Of a DNA stretch of 64,000 bases, positions 34,680 to 44,879 are shown in pieces; the first letter of the stretch is position 1, and each line of letters begins with the position of its first letter. The translations under genes and the position numbers were made by a program. Under the pieces are notes generated by a model. That model worked only from the letters and a program-made list of their open reading frames with translations. It searched no databases and was not told the origin of the DNA. Origin of the DNA: Euborellia annulipes (lineage: Eukaryota; Arthropoda; Insecta; Dermaptera; Anisolabididae); assembly GCA_023213315.1 (NCBI GenBank), contig JAKCPI010007874.1:28004-92003 (forward strand), written 5' to 3'.

Positions 34680-35740
34680 TTTTTTTTTTTTTAAGGAAAT
34701 ATTCTATACGTCTGCTGGGAATTTTGAAATAAAATAAATTTTGAATAGATTTTGATGCTACAGCCACCTTCTATTATTTAAAATAAATTTTAATGAAACT
34801 CTTAAAGAGTTTATATTCTATGTCAAAAAAGAAGAAAAATCTTTTATAATAAATTCCGATTAGAATTTAAAAAGTTTATAAAAATAAAAATAAAAAAAAC
34901 CTGTTCTAATATCAGTAATTATTACTACAACAAAATATTTTCCAAAATTTTTTTTATTTTTTAAATTAAAGCATTTTAAATAATTAAACTAGTTTTATTA
35001 TTTAATAGGTAGGGCCTTAACGTATAATTAGAAGGAATGAATTATTTATATTGGCAGAGGCTTAGAAAAAAGCCAAGGATGGCACAGCTTTCTTTAGCAA
35101 CAGGCCAATTAAGAGCCAGGTAATTACATACGGCCCAGCTAAATGAGAAACACTGTACTACGCACAGCAGACATGGATTATAATAATTATCCTCATTAAA
35201 TCGGCTTCGTCAGTCAATTTTGATAAGCGAGAAACAGAAATGGCCTCCGGGGCTGATTTATTATTCAAAAATCTTATCCGTTCCGAAACATGGTTTTCTT
35301 CTACTTCTTCTTGAATAAATACTTTCAGATCACGGAACCGATGATAAGGAGAGTAAAAAATAGACATAAATAGTTTTTGTAAATTTTAACTATCAGAGGA
35401 AAATAGTACTGTATAATATTTTTTATAAAGAAATGATATACCCAATTACAGTCTACGTAATCAAAAATCCAAATAAGAATATGTTGTTTTTGTTTCCTGA
35501 AGAACATCACCATCATTTCATTGGGCCAAACGAGGGGGGATTTACCCGACATTTACTAGTTATTGTTGACCCTCATCAACTGGAAAAGCCTATATATATA
35601 TATTTATCTTTATATATTTAATTTTTCTGTCCGTGTGTAGGTGTGTCCTCACCCTCCTTAACCAATTTTGAAATTATTTTTTAATTTTTTGTGTAGGTTT
35701 GTGAGAATCGTGGTTGTTTAATTAAAAATAAATAAATAAT
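34680..35740. other. AT-rich stretch, nothing recognised
   Basis: Short open frames (60-75 codons) on both strands overlap and show no domain. No shared repeats were noticed. Confidence 0.35.
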
Positions 35741-35810
35741 TAATTAAAATAAAAAAAAAAAAAAAAAAAAATTTAAAAGATAAGGAAAAAGGGTAAAAAA
35801 AAAAAAATTA

Positions 35811-35843
<33 letters not shown>

Positions 35844-36050
35844 TTATAATTTAATATTATTATTATCGGATAAACTTTTTGTGTGGGGGGAGGCGGGGAA
35901 GGGATAAGAATAAAAAATTAAAATTTAAAAATAAAAAATAAAAAAATATAAATATATTAAAAATAAAAAAAAAAGGAAAGAGGGAGTAAGTTTTTGTAAA
36001 AAGGGGGGGGGGGGGGGGGGGGGGGGGGCGGGGGGGGGGGGGGGGGGGTA
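35740..36050. repeat. Low-complexity A/T block and long G-tract
   Basis: Poly-A and poly-T runs (35752-35840) and AT-rich degenerate repeats lead into a G-run at 36003-36048. The run has 26 G, one C at 36029, then 19 G. A shorter G-rich segment lies near 35884-35902. Confidence 0.85.
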
Positions 36051-36513
36051 TTAATATAATTTTATTTAAAAATTATTTTTTTATGTAGGCTATTAATAAT
36101 TAAAATGTTTTTATTGTATTGATAGTAATTTTTTAAAAATACTCTCTCGAAGGGAAGATTGTCTTTTTTTCTTATTCTCTCTATGCAGAAACTTTTATTT
36201 TTAATTGATGTGAGAAAGGAAAAAAGTCTGGTAGGCCTATAAAAAAAGGAACAAATACAAACTTCTGCTCGGGTTGTCACATACTCACAAGAAGTGAGCA
36301 CCTGAGATGATCTTTGAGATACTTAAATCATTGACGGTAATTCTAATATTCGCAGAGAGTATGAAGTAAGGATAATTTCTTTATAAAAGTGTATTTGAAA
36401 TAATAAATATATGGAAAAATCTGATACAAGATGTGGATTTTATAGCTGGATAGTCGTTAGCGTATAAAGAAAAGAATAGCAGCTATGAATATTTCGTTTA
36501 TTCAGGCCTCTAT

Positions 36514-36551
36514 GCTGACGTTTCGGTCTTGATCAAGAACATCTTCAGAGC
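36514..36551 (-). ncRNA. Hammerhead-like ribozyme motif (outer left)
   Basis: Minus strand: GCU, CUGAAGA, helix II GUUCUU with AAGACC (one mismatch), GAAACGUC, AGC. Core intact, and GCU/AGC closes helix I. Confidence 0.6.
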
Positions 36552-36845
36552 ATGCGGGCTGTCAATATAGGCATACAATCAAATATTCAATCATATATGT
36601 AGTGAAAAAGTTATAAATTGATAATATTAATATGTTGAATTATTGAATAATAATAGGCAGTGACTGTACTCAACTAATTGGCTTGTTGTTTATATTATTG
36701 TATTTTCTTGATTATTATTTAATCATTCAAAAGATTAATATTATTAATTATTAAAAGTGAGGTGGATAGCTGAGTAGATCTCGTAGTAAGGAAGAAAGAA
36801 AAGAGCGTTTGCAGCTAGGTTTATTTCGTTTAATAATCACTTCAA

Positions 36846-36883
36846 GCCGACGTTTCGGTCAGATATACGACCATCATCAGGGC
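36846..36883 (-). ncRNA. Hammerhead ribozyme motif (inner left)
   Basis: Minus strand: GCC, CUGAUGA, one unpaired U, helix II GGUC/GACC with an 8-base loop, GAAACGUC, GGC. All core bases are present, helix I GCC/GGC pairs and helix III is the minimal ACGU. Confidence 0.7.
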
Positions 36884-37318
36884 TACAATCAATAACAGAA
36901 AGGAGCGAGTGAGTTAATAGTCAAAAGAAAGAAATTTAGCCTTCTTACATCAAATGCGCACAAATTAACAAATAATTATAATAAGATCAATGATAAAATT
37001 AAGAAACATAAGTTACATACAAGGTATATAAATAAAATAAAAATATATAACAACCTGAAGCGTGTCAACAAAATTCCTCAGAATGTCGAATGGCACAATT
37101 GAGTAAAATATTTTTTGCCATTTTTTAAGGACCATCAGGCTATGCGAGTCAAGGTTAGATTGACACGAGCTCTCTAAGAAACAAATTTATATAATAAAAA
37201 GGATATTATTTTTAGAATAAAATTATCTAAATCCATTTGATTAAATGATTAAAAATAATATATTTATATACACAGATTTTATATTGGTCGTAAGAGACCT
37301 TAATAGAATTAATTTTGT

Positions 37319-37678
37319 TTACAAAATGCTTCTATATAATAATATTGTGGATTTAAAGTCCTTTTTCGAATTCACGGTATTATTTTTAAAAATATAAATT
37401 GACTCCAGTGTCAATCTTTTAAATGTGTTTCTCTCAAAACCTAATATTTTGACTGAGTCAAAGTCAAAGTTGTGATTTTCTTCTATCGCATGTGCCGCTA
37501 GGGCGACGTGGACCTCATTGTTCTTAATATTAGTTTTGTGTTGCGACATTCTCTTGTTCAGGTATTGTTGCGTCATCCCGATGTAACATAGATTACAATC
37601 CTGGAATTCCACTTTATAAACCAGGTTGCTATTTTGAAGATGCGGGGTAGGTGTTTTATTATTATACATAAAGGCCAC
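37319..37678 (-). CDS. GIY-YIG endonuclease domain of a Penelope-like element (5'-truncated)
   Basis: The 119-residue frame holds a GIY-YIG nuclease. The GIY strand is VYK (residues 20-22) and the YIG strand is at 32-34. The conserved Arg is in LNKRMSQHK (residue 43) and the catalytic Glu in LTLESIYIF (residue 92). Cys28 and Cys31, with His63 and His69, match the extra zinc-binding set typical of Penelope-like endonucleases. This domain makes the nick that starts target-primed reverse transcription. Residue 1 is a GTG and the frame stays open a little further upstream, so the start is not a real initiation site. The reverse transcriptase that should precede it is missing. The C-terminal 20 or so residues lie in the left inverted arm and are duplicated on the plus strand near 37709-37767. 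Mobile-element remnant, not a host gene. Confidence 0.85.
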   Translation of the reverse strand: MAFMYNNKTPTPHLQNSNLVYKVEFQDCNLCYIGMTQQYLNKRMSQHKTNIKNNEVHVALAAHAIEENHNFDFDSVKILGFERNTFKRLTLESIYIFKNNTVNSKKDFKSTILLYRSIL

Positions 37679-38197
37679 TGTGTTAGAGGGTTTATAAATA
37701 ATACCGTGAATTCGAAAAAGGACTTTAAATCCACAATATTATTATATAGAAGCATTTTGTAAACAAAATTAATTCTATTAAGGTCTCTTACGACCAATAT
37801 AAAATCTGTGTATATAAATATATTATTTTTAATCATTTAATCAAATGGATTTAGATAATTTTATTCTAAAAATAATATCCTTTTTATTATATAAATTTGT
37901 TTCTTAGAGAGCTCGTGTCAATCTAACCTTGACTCGCATAGCCTGATGGTCCTTAAAAAATGGCAAAAAATATTTTACTCAATTGTGCCATTCGACATTC
38001 TGAGGAATTTTGTTGACACGCTTCAGGTTGTTATATATTTTTATTTTATTTATATACCTTGTATGTAACTTATGTTTCTTAATTTTATCATTGATCTTAT
38101 TATAATTATTTGTTAATTTGTGCGCATTTGATGTAAGAAGGCTAAATTTCTTTCTTTTGACTATTAACTCACTCGCTCCTTTCTGTTATTGATTGTA

Positions 38198-38235
38198 GCC
38201 CTGATGATGGTCGTATATCTGACCGAAACGTCGGC
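38198..38235 (+). ncRNA. Hammerhead ribozyme motif (inner right)
   Basis: Identical core to 36846-36883, on the opposite strand: GCC, CUGAUGA, U, GGUC/GACC, GAAACGUC, GGC. Both motifs of the pair are intact. Confidence 0.7.
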
Positions 38236-38394
38236 TTGAAGTGATTATTAAACGAAATAAACCTAGCTGCAAACGCTCTTTTCTTTCTTCCTTATTAATT
38301 ATTTATAACTTTAAAAAAAAATCTTTATGTTCACTACATATATGATTGAATATTTGATTGTATGCCTATATTGACAGCCTGCATGCTCTGAAGA

Positions 38395-38422
38395 TGGTCT
38401 TGACCAAGGCCGAAACGTCAGC
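38395..38422 (+). ncRNA. Hammerhead-like ribozyme motif (outer right)
   Basis: GCU, CUGAAGA, U, helix II GGUCUU with AAGGCC (6 pairs including one G-U), GAAACGUC, AGC. It is better paired than its left partner. Confidence 0.65.
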
Positions 38423-38477
38423 ATAGAGGCCTGAATTAACAAAATATTCATAGCTGCTATTCTTTTCTTTATACGCG

Positions 38478-39028
38478 AAAAAACTGATGTGACTGGTCGA
38501 GATTATGTACATTAGACACTACAATACATTAGAATTCAAGAAGGAAAATTTATAAACAATTTCTCTTATCTTTCCTATAAAGTACAAGAGTAAAATGTCA
38601 ATTTTGAGGGCAAAATGAGAATATAAATTTTAAAGAGCATCTAAAAAATAATTGATTTATATATTTTAATCAAAATCAGTGACACGAATTTTGAGAAAAT
38701 CGAATAAAAAACAGAAAAAGTACATCAGTAAAGTACTAGTACTCTATGGCCGATTTTGTTCAAAAGCTTATTTTCTAGCCTCAGTGAGATACTCAGCTTA
38801 AATATAAAATTTCAACCACGTAGCTCACTTGCTTCATACATTATTTTGATCACACACAAACAGACATACATACCATTTTGCGCATTTCCACTTTTTTGGA
38901 CTCAAGGGCCCCAAAACGTGTATTTCCATCAAAATATCGATATCGAATTTTTGACTTGAATCCAATAATTTCTCTTTATATATAATTTATAGGCCTTTTA
39001 TTTTACATATTTGTAAGAGAATGTAAAA
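38478..39028 (-). repeat. DR1 copy, central part deleted
   Basis: Starts at a decayed 3' hairpin, lacks the X-box, retains AGTACTAGTACT, and ends with the decayed 5' hairpin (GTAAGAGAATGTAAAAA). It abuts the right end of the outer foldback. Confidence 0.75.
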
Positions 39029-39130
39029 ATTGATTTTTCTTTGTTTTCTTTCATTCTTATTTGTTTTATTATTATTAATAGCCTATAATAAAATATTTAA
39101 ATCATTTGCATACCAAAAGGTATAAATAAA

Positions 39131-39208
39131 TATGCCTGGACCCCCTAATATATCGTTAATAATGTATGTATCGTTTAAAAGTCTATATGGCTTAAGATGC
39201 CGGAAAAA
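39131..39208 (+). repeat. SINE-1 3' fragment
   Basis: ATGCCTGGACCCC and AGTCTATATGGCTTAAGATG match the SINE-1 tail. The head is missing. Confidence 0.5.
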
Positions 39209-39269
39209 AAATAGGTTTAATAAAAATTTATTTAAATACATGTCCTCGGTGATAATTGAAACGGCAGCA

Positions 39270-39680
39270 ACAGGGTGTTATAAACCGAAGGAAGGCAACG
39301 AAGCAAGAGCAGCAGGTAACCGGCCACAATGCCACCCCCTGAACGAACAAGCACCCCGAGTGTCAGGCGCCTTGTTTTTTGGGACCCCATCAGAGGGGGG
39401 GGAGTGCACCCTGAAGATTTACGGCTGGTTAATAGCGTGCACGCGCGACCGTATAAATCTGCGCCCGCAACGTTCTAAATGTAGAGCAAGGAGCAAAAAA
39501 AAGAGCACCCCTCCGAGTGTGTTTGCTAATCGCAGCCCTTCGCCGCCCTTGGTACGATTTATTGCTCAAGACCGAAAACGCTATAAATCTGCAGCCGAAT
39601 TGACACGCTGCCTCGTAATGTATCTATTTAGTCGGGGGGCCGCCCCTGATACCACTAATGTACACACAATCACCGCTTTT
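39270..39680. other. GC-richer single-copy island with a 224-codon frame
   Basis: The longest open frame in the window (39132-39806, plus) covers this block. It begins inside a SINE-1 fragment and its product is Arg/Ser/Pro-rich with no recognisable domain. The frame probably survives because the block is GC-rich. I do not call a gene. Confidence 0.3.
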
Positions 39681-40261
39681 AAAATATGTGTACAAAAAAA
39701 AAAAAATAAACACTTGCAACATCATTGTTATTGTGAAATGGAGATTGAATTAAAACAAACACTCGATTATTATCTTTATTATAGCGATGAATTTTTTTTT
39801 TTCTGAAATCGGTTCAAGGACAAAATAAACAATAATCAAAAACAACTTTACTTTTCAATGACAATCATAAGTAAATATTTATTTTTTTAATATTATATAA
39901 TCAAAAATTTTCAAAAAGAGGGAAGGCGGGAATATTTTTATTCTAGACGACTTTATTAAAATTATTTTTTATATTTATTCTAGAAACATTTCTAAAAAAA
40001 ATGTATTAATATTAATAATACCGAGATCCTAAATTCCATTACGGAGGGCACGTTTGATTTGAAGACACGAATCTAACATAATTTGTAAAGAGAGAATTTT
40101 TTTTTTGACTAATTCTTAATCCCCCTACGCCCCTAAGATACTTAAATCCGAACTTATATAATCTAGTTTATTTTAAACTCTAAAGGATATGTTTATTGAT
40201 ATGTATTTCTACAGTCAATATGTCATTTTCAGATGTAATACGAAAATTTGACAACATATAC

Positions 40262-40863
40262 TAGAGCCAATTTTCATAAAATCGAAAAAAACTAGAGAAG
40301 TACATCTGTAAAGTACTAGTACTCTTTAGCCGATTTTACTGAAAGTCGCCGAGACGCTTGAGACATTGGCACTTAGCTTAAGTTTAAAATTTGATTATCG
40401 TGAGTTTTTTAGTTTTAGAGTAATTCCCTTAACCCATATTTTTTAATATTTCACTTGAAATTGATTCAATTTATCGTGAAAAAATTCTGAATTCCCCGAA
40501 GATCTATTCCTCTTAAAATATCAAAACATTTACCTAAATTTCTGAGAAGGAGATTTTATTGTTTTGTTTTTGATTAAATGCCTGTTTTATTGCTTTTCTG
40601 AAAATTGCCATTAAAAAGAGTCTTTTCCTATTTAGCGTGAATTTGACGTCATTTTCACCATAAATTGAATTAATTTCAAGTGAAATATTAAAAAATATGG
40701 GTTAAGGGAATTACTCAAAAACTACAAAACTCTCAATATTTAAATTTAATATTTAAGTTATGTATCGATGTCGCATGCCTCAAGAGAATTTTTAATAAAA
40801 TCGGTCAAAAAGTACTAGTACTTTACTGATGTACTTTTCTAGTTTTTTTTTTTTTGGTTTTCT
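40262..40863. repeat. Inverted repeat with DR1 core at each end
   Basis: Arms share GTAAAGTACTAGTACT, the AAATTTA segment and GAGTAATTCCCTTAACCCAT. They are about 230 bp each and meet across a spacer near 40500-40640. The outer parts resemble the DR1 middle; the inner parts are unrelated to DR1. Confidence 0.7.
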
Positions 40864-41299
40864 CTTTTTGAAAGGTAAGGGTTTTTAAGATTAATTTGAA
40901 TTAATTTTACGTAATTTTTTTCGTCGAAAAAACTTTCTCTTTATTTAAAAAAATATTATTATTATCCATAAAACCTCCGAAAGTAACTGATTAATGCCAT
41001 TCAGAAAAAGAAATGATTAAAAAGTCCTTCCCAAACTCTCGTTACGCCACTGTATCGGAAATTGAAAAAAGTATTTTACAAAATTTTTCCAAATTAAATT
41101 TCAGTTTCAGATTTATTGTGAGGCCTATTTTTTTTTTTTTTTTTTTTTAATAGGCTAGTTAATGACATGAAAGATTGACATCTGAAACACCAACAAGAGG
41201 ATGTTAATTAATAATTTCGCACGTCTTATTTGTTGCATCACAAAAAAAATAAAAATTCATGGCAAATTTTTGATCTCTTTATTAGGTGAAAAGAACACA

Positions 41300-41500
41300 G
41301 GTCAAATGTTTGAATGCCTGTCTGCGGGGTGCCGGGTCGTGTCTCTGGTTAACAAGTCCCTGGGTGGGCTTCTCTCTCTTGGCCTGGTCCATATTTTATC
41401 CTGAGGAAGTGCGAAGTGGCTGACTCCCCCAAATCGGAGGCCTACGAGCAAAGCTCGGGGAAATTTATAGCACGAGCAATGCAATAAATCTCTCCCGAAA
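41300..41500. other. GC-richer single-copy block
   Basis: A non-repetitive segment with short opposed frames. A CTGAGGA at 41400 has no GAAACGTC-type partner. Nothing firm. Confidence 0.2.
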
Positions 41501-41980
41501 CACTCACACCAATAACTATCGGCAATTTATGGCAGTTAAATTGACATAATAATATCACAGACACACACATCTACTAAATGGGGGAACAAATCGCTTATAC
41601 CTGTATACTAAAGTTAACAAACCACAAAGCTACCATCAAAGTATCAGTCTATATATTTTATTTAAAATTTATTGCAAAATTTAATATAATTTATTGCCCC
41701 GGTAGCCAAATGTTATTTTAAATATTCTCTATATGTTTACAGCCGAAAAGGAAAAAATTAAAAAAAAAATATAATTTATTGGGTGCTACACGGAGGTAGC
41801 CGTTGCGTAGAGGGAGGGCCCAAACTTTTTTTTTGCTTCATTTTCGGATAAAATAATATAGCCAAACAATTTAAAATTCATTCAAAAAAATTAATTAATA
41901 AAAAATAATTCCTGCTCTTTTTTAAAAATCAAAATTTTAAAATTTTTGAATATAATATAACAATAAGAATGTTTTTTTTT

Positions 41981-42154
41981 TACTTTCTCTTACCTCTATA
42001 TATTTGTTAATATATATAGAGAGAGAAAGTATTGGATTCATGTCAAAAATTCGATGTCGAAATTTTGATGGATATACACGTTTTGAGGTCTCCTGAATCC
42101 AAAAAAGTGGTTTTCGCGACATGGTCTGTCTGTGTTGGTGTGTGGTGTGTGTGT

Positions 42155-42192
<38 letters not shown>

Positions 42193-42566
42193 TGTCTGTG
42201 TGTCTGTGAACAAAATATCTCAAGAACGAAAAGAGCTAGGAGGCTGAAATTTTATATTTAAGTTAGGCACCCCCATGGGACGTGACACGAAGCTTTTGAA
42301 CAAAATCGGTCAAAGAGTACTAGTACTTTACTGATGTACTTTTTCAGTTTTTTTCGATTTTCTCAAAATTCGCTCCAACGATTTTTTTTTAAATTCAAAA
42401 ATCAATTATTTTTTAGATGTTCTTTAAAATGTATATTCTCATTTTGCAATTGAAATTTTCTGAAGACCACTTTACTCTTGTATTTCATAGGGAAGATAGG
42501 AGAAATGGTTGCCATGGTAACAAAATATAAATATTTTCCCATACTTATAAATTTTACATCTGAATT
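41981..42566 (+). repeat. DR1 copy, first of a duplicated pair
   Basis: Intact 5' hairpin (41982-42030), long (GT)n (42132-42205), AGTACTAGTACT and intact X-box (42508-42521). It stops before the 3' hairpin at a SINE-1 fragment. Confidence 0.9.
42130..42208. repeat. (GT)n microsatellite in DR1
   Basis: A GT-rich tract at the family's fixed microsatellite position. It accounts for the repetitive open frames here. Confidence 0.9.
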
Positions 42567-42658
42567 CAAATGTTCGCCCTCGGGGCAGGCGTAGTGTCGG
42601 GAGCTAACCTCATATGACCAAACGTCGCGGGTTCGGACCCCAGGCAGTCCGATGATTT
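42567..42658 (+). repeat. SINE-1 head fragment between two DR1 copies
   Basis: CGGGGCAGGCGTAGTGTCGG and CGCGGGTTCGGACCCCAGGC form the tRNA-like head with a good B box. It ends where the next DR1 copy begins. Confidence 0.6.
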
Positions 42659-42660
42659 AA

Positions 42661-43294
42661 TATATATAGAGCCAAGTATTGGATTCAATGTCAAAAATTC
42701 GATGCTCGACAATTTTGATAAGGATATACACGTTTTGAGGTCTCCTGAATCCAAAAAAGTGGTTTTCGCGACATGGTCTGTCTGTGTGGTGTGTGGTGTG
42801 TGTGTGGTGTGTGTGTGTGTGTGTGATGTGTGTGTGTGTGTGTGTGTGTGTGTCTGTGTGTCTGAGAACAAAATATCTCAAGAACGAAAAGAGCTAGGAG
42901 GTGAAATTTTATATTTAAGTTAGCCCCCCTGGGACGTGACACGAAGCTTTTAACAAAATCGGTCAAAGAGTACTAGTACTTTACTGATGTACTTTTTCAG
43001 TTTTTTTCGATTTTCTCAAAATTCGCTCCAACGATTTTTTTAAATTCAAAAATCAATTATTTTTTAGATGTTCTTTAAAATGTATATTCTCATTTTGCAA
43101 TTGAAATTTTCTGAAGACCACTTTACTCTTGTATTTCATAGGGAAGATAGGAGAAATGGTTGCCATGGTAACAAAATATAAATATTTTCCCATACTTATA
43201 AATTTTACATCTGAATTCAAATGTTCCGTACTGTCGGGAACTAAATATATGTCGACACAAAAAATCTGGTGTGACAAGCACAGAACACAACTTA
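42661..43294 (+). repeat. DR1 copy, second of a duplicated pair
   Basis: Very similar to 41981-42566, including the (GT)n position (42783-42862) and X-box (43159-43172). It lacks most of the 5' hairpin and stops inside the 3' hairpin. Confidence 0.9.
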
Positions 43295-43432
43295 CTGCAT
43301 GATTCTATTCCATTAATATAAATAAATGTGCTGCAAATAATTTAATAAATTAGAATTTCATTATTTTTATCTAGTATTATTTTTAACATATAAAAATAAA
43401 TAATTTTTTTTTATTATTATCTCTTGTTTTAG

Positions 43433-43568
43433 ATTTTTGCTCCCCAACTCGTAAAGAGGACTGCACTCCCCGCGGGCGAGTTCAGTGAGGACAGAGACAG
43501 CCTCGAACCTTAGAAACTCGCATGTCGGTTCAACAGCAACATCTCAATCTCTCTCTTCTCTTCACCAG
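43433..43568 (+). other. Candidate non-coding 5' exon
   Basis: A GC-richer single-copy segment is preceded by an acceptor-like TCTCTTGTTTTAG (43420-43432) and ends with a good donor, CACCAG|GTAAAT at 43568/43569. All three frames have stops, so it would be untranslated. An initiator-like TTCAGTG (A at 43484) offers the alternative that transcription starts inside it. Inference from signals only. Confidence 0.4.
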
Positions 43569-44018
43569 GTAAATAAACATTCAATTGTTCAACCCTTCTC
43601 AATTAATAATTAAATATGCAGGGAGGGATGGAGGAGTTTAAATTTAATTCAATTATATTTATTAATATTTCTATTGACTTTTTCCAAAAAATCACAGAAT
43701 TTTGTTTTTTATTCTGTTCGTTTAATAACATTTCGAATTTTAATATAAAAAATTCCATAGGAATCTAAATTTAACTATTGAATATATTAGAAAATAAAAA
43801 AATATTGCAACCTCTTTAGCGATTTATTTAATAGGGGATTTATTATTTAAGGGTGACTGTGTAAAGTAAGTGTTAAAATTTTTAAGCAGAAACAACTCAG
43901 CCTCCCTCCCTCTATTTCTCTCTCATCATGTAAATACACTATTGGTTAATTTATTAAGCATTTCTAATTATAGATTAAAAATTCTAAGAGGAATGGAAAG
44001 GAAAAATTACTTTCATGT

Positions 44019-44289
44019 CAGTGGCGTAGCGACGGAAGGGCAAGGGGGGTCATCATGCCCCGGGCGCTACTCACAAAGAGGCGCTAAATGATCCACAAAC
44101 AAAAAATTGCTGGGTAATTTTTATTTTTAATATAATAGATTTCTGGAAAATATATTTTAAATTTAGTGCCAGTGTAATGTAAAAATTTTGTATATTTTAC
44201 ATATAATATTATATGGTTTTCGAATGGAGGGAAGGGGCGCATAAAAAAATATTGTGCCCCGGGCGCGAGTTGAGCTCGCTACGCCACTG
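44019..44289. mobile_element. hAT-like MITE
   Basis: Termini CAGTGGCGTAGCGACG and, inverted, CAGTGGCGTAGCGAGC are flanked by TTTCATGT and GTTCATAT (6/8 match, the 8-bp duplication size of hAT). CCCGGGCGC occurs near both ends. No transposase. Confidence 0.75.
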
Positions 44290-44707
44290 GTTCATATATT
44301 CTAAATTTTAATTAGTTTATTTTAAAAAAAAACCAAACCGCTAAAGTATTATTTTTTAACTAATCTTAAAAAATAAACTTATTTTATTTCTATTATGAAA
44401 ATTGAATTTTTGTTTTTTTTTTCCTTATAATTTTATTTAACTTTTAATGTCACTAGGACAAATAAATAAATATATAAATAATTTTAACCTAATATAAATA
44501 TTCCAATATACTGTAGATGAAAAGGATATTTGGGATTTTGATTGGGGGGGGGGGGGGATTAAGGGTTGATTATTTAAGAAAGGCCTTGGAATATTCCAAA
44601 TCACTTGTTGACATTCTTTTCCGGCTCTAAATATAATTAGATTAGAGCAAAAGGTATTTTTTTACTTTTAATAAAAAGGGAATTATTATTTTCATCTGTT
44701 TTATTCC

Positions 44708-44742
44708 TATAAACAGAGAGAGACGAATCTCCCGTTCAGTCG
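44708..44742 (+). promoter_or_regulatory. Candidate TATA + initiator core promoter
   Basis: TATAAA at 44708-44713 lies 30 bp upstream of the A (44738) in TTCAGTC, which fits the arthropod TCAGT initiator. The spacing is what a functional pair requires. The sequence after it changes to GC-richer, single-copy DNA. A competing reading is a 3' splice site at 44716 (ATAAACAG). Confidence 0.45.
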
Positions 44743-44879
44743 AGTTGAGTGCGTTGCCGGGATGCAGGCGCTGCTCTCTTTTTTTGTGTTTAAAGTGAAT
44801 CAAAGTGAATAATTAATATAGTGTAACCCACCCTGGCCACACCGTCAGCAAACACACCCTCTTGAGAGTCTTATTAAAG
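44738..44879 (+). other. Candidate non-coding first exon
   Basis: Starts at the predicted initiator and ends at the donor-like AAAG|GTAATT (44879/44880). It contains a 16-codon upstream-ORF-like frame (44762-44812) and is otherwise without a long frame. It could be an alternative first exon to 43433-43568 for a gene continuing past the window. Confidence 0.4.

Larger units (their letters stand above)
36787..38286. mobile_element. Penelope-like element, head-to-head inverted dimer
   Basis: Arms of about 590 bp (36787-37381 and 37706-38286) are near-identical inverted copies. The 3' ends point outward, and each ends with a hammerhead motif followed by an AAACGAAATAAACC tail. The unique centre carries the 5'-truncated endonuclease ORF. 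The reverse-transcriptase part is absent. Penelope-like elements are known to form inverted, 5'-truncated arrangements and to carry hammerhead motifs. Confidence 0.8.
36459..38478. repeat. Outer ribozyme foldback
   Basis: The left arm (36459-36610) and right arm (about 38326-38478) are inverted copies sharing AAGAAAAGAATAGCAGCTAT, GGCCTCTATGCTGACGTTTC and CATATATGATTGAATATTTG sequences. Each contains a hammerhead-like motif facing outward. A second inverted Penelope-like dimer is nested inside. Confidence 0.8.

Noticed and set aside
36787..38286. LTR retrotransposon with inverted long repeats
   Set aside because: The arms are inverted, not direct, there is no gag/pol coding, and the endonuclease is of the Penelope-like GIY-YIG type.
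39132..39806. Longest open frame (224 codons) as a protein gene
   Set aside because: It starts within a SINE-1 fragment, has no domain, an Arg/Ser/Pro-rich composition expected of GC-rich non-coding DNA, and no splice or promoter context.
41398..41440. CTGAGGA resembling a hammerhead core
   Set aside because: No GAAA with a following NUH triplet at a suitable distance.
42032..42966. Several open frames rich in Val-Cys or His-Thr repeats
   Set aside because: They are translations of the (GT)n/(CA)n tract and flanking DR1 sequence, and similar frames recur in other DR1 copies.
43069..43300. GGTAAGAG-type splice donors inside DR1
   Set aside because: DR1 hairpins contain consensus-like donors on both strands, but they are part of the terminal stems and no paired acceptors or exons are seen.
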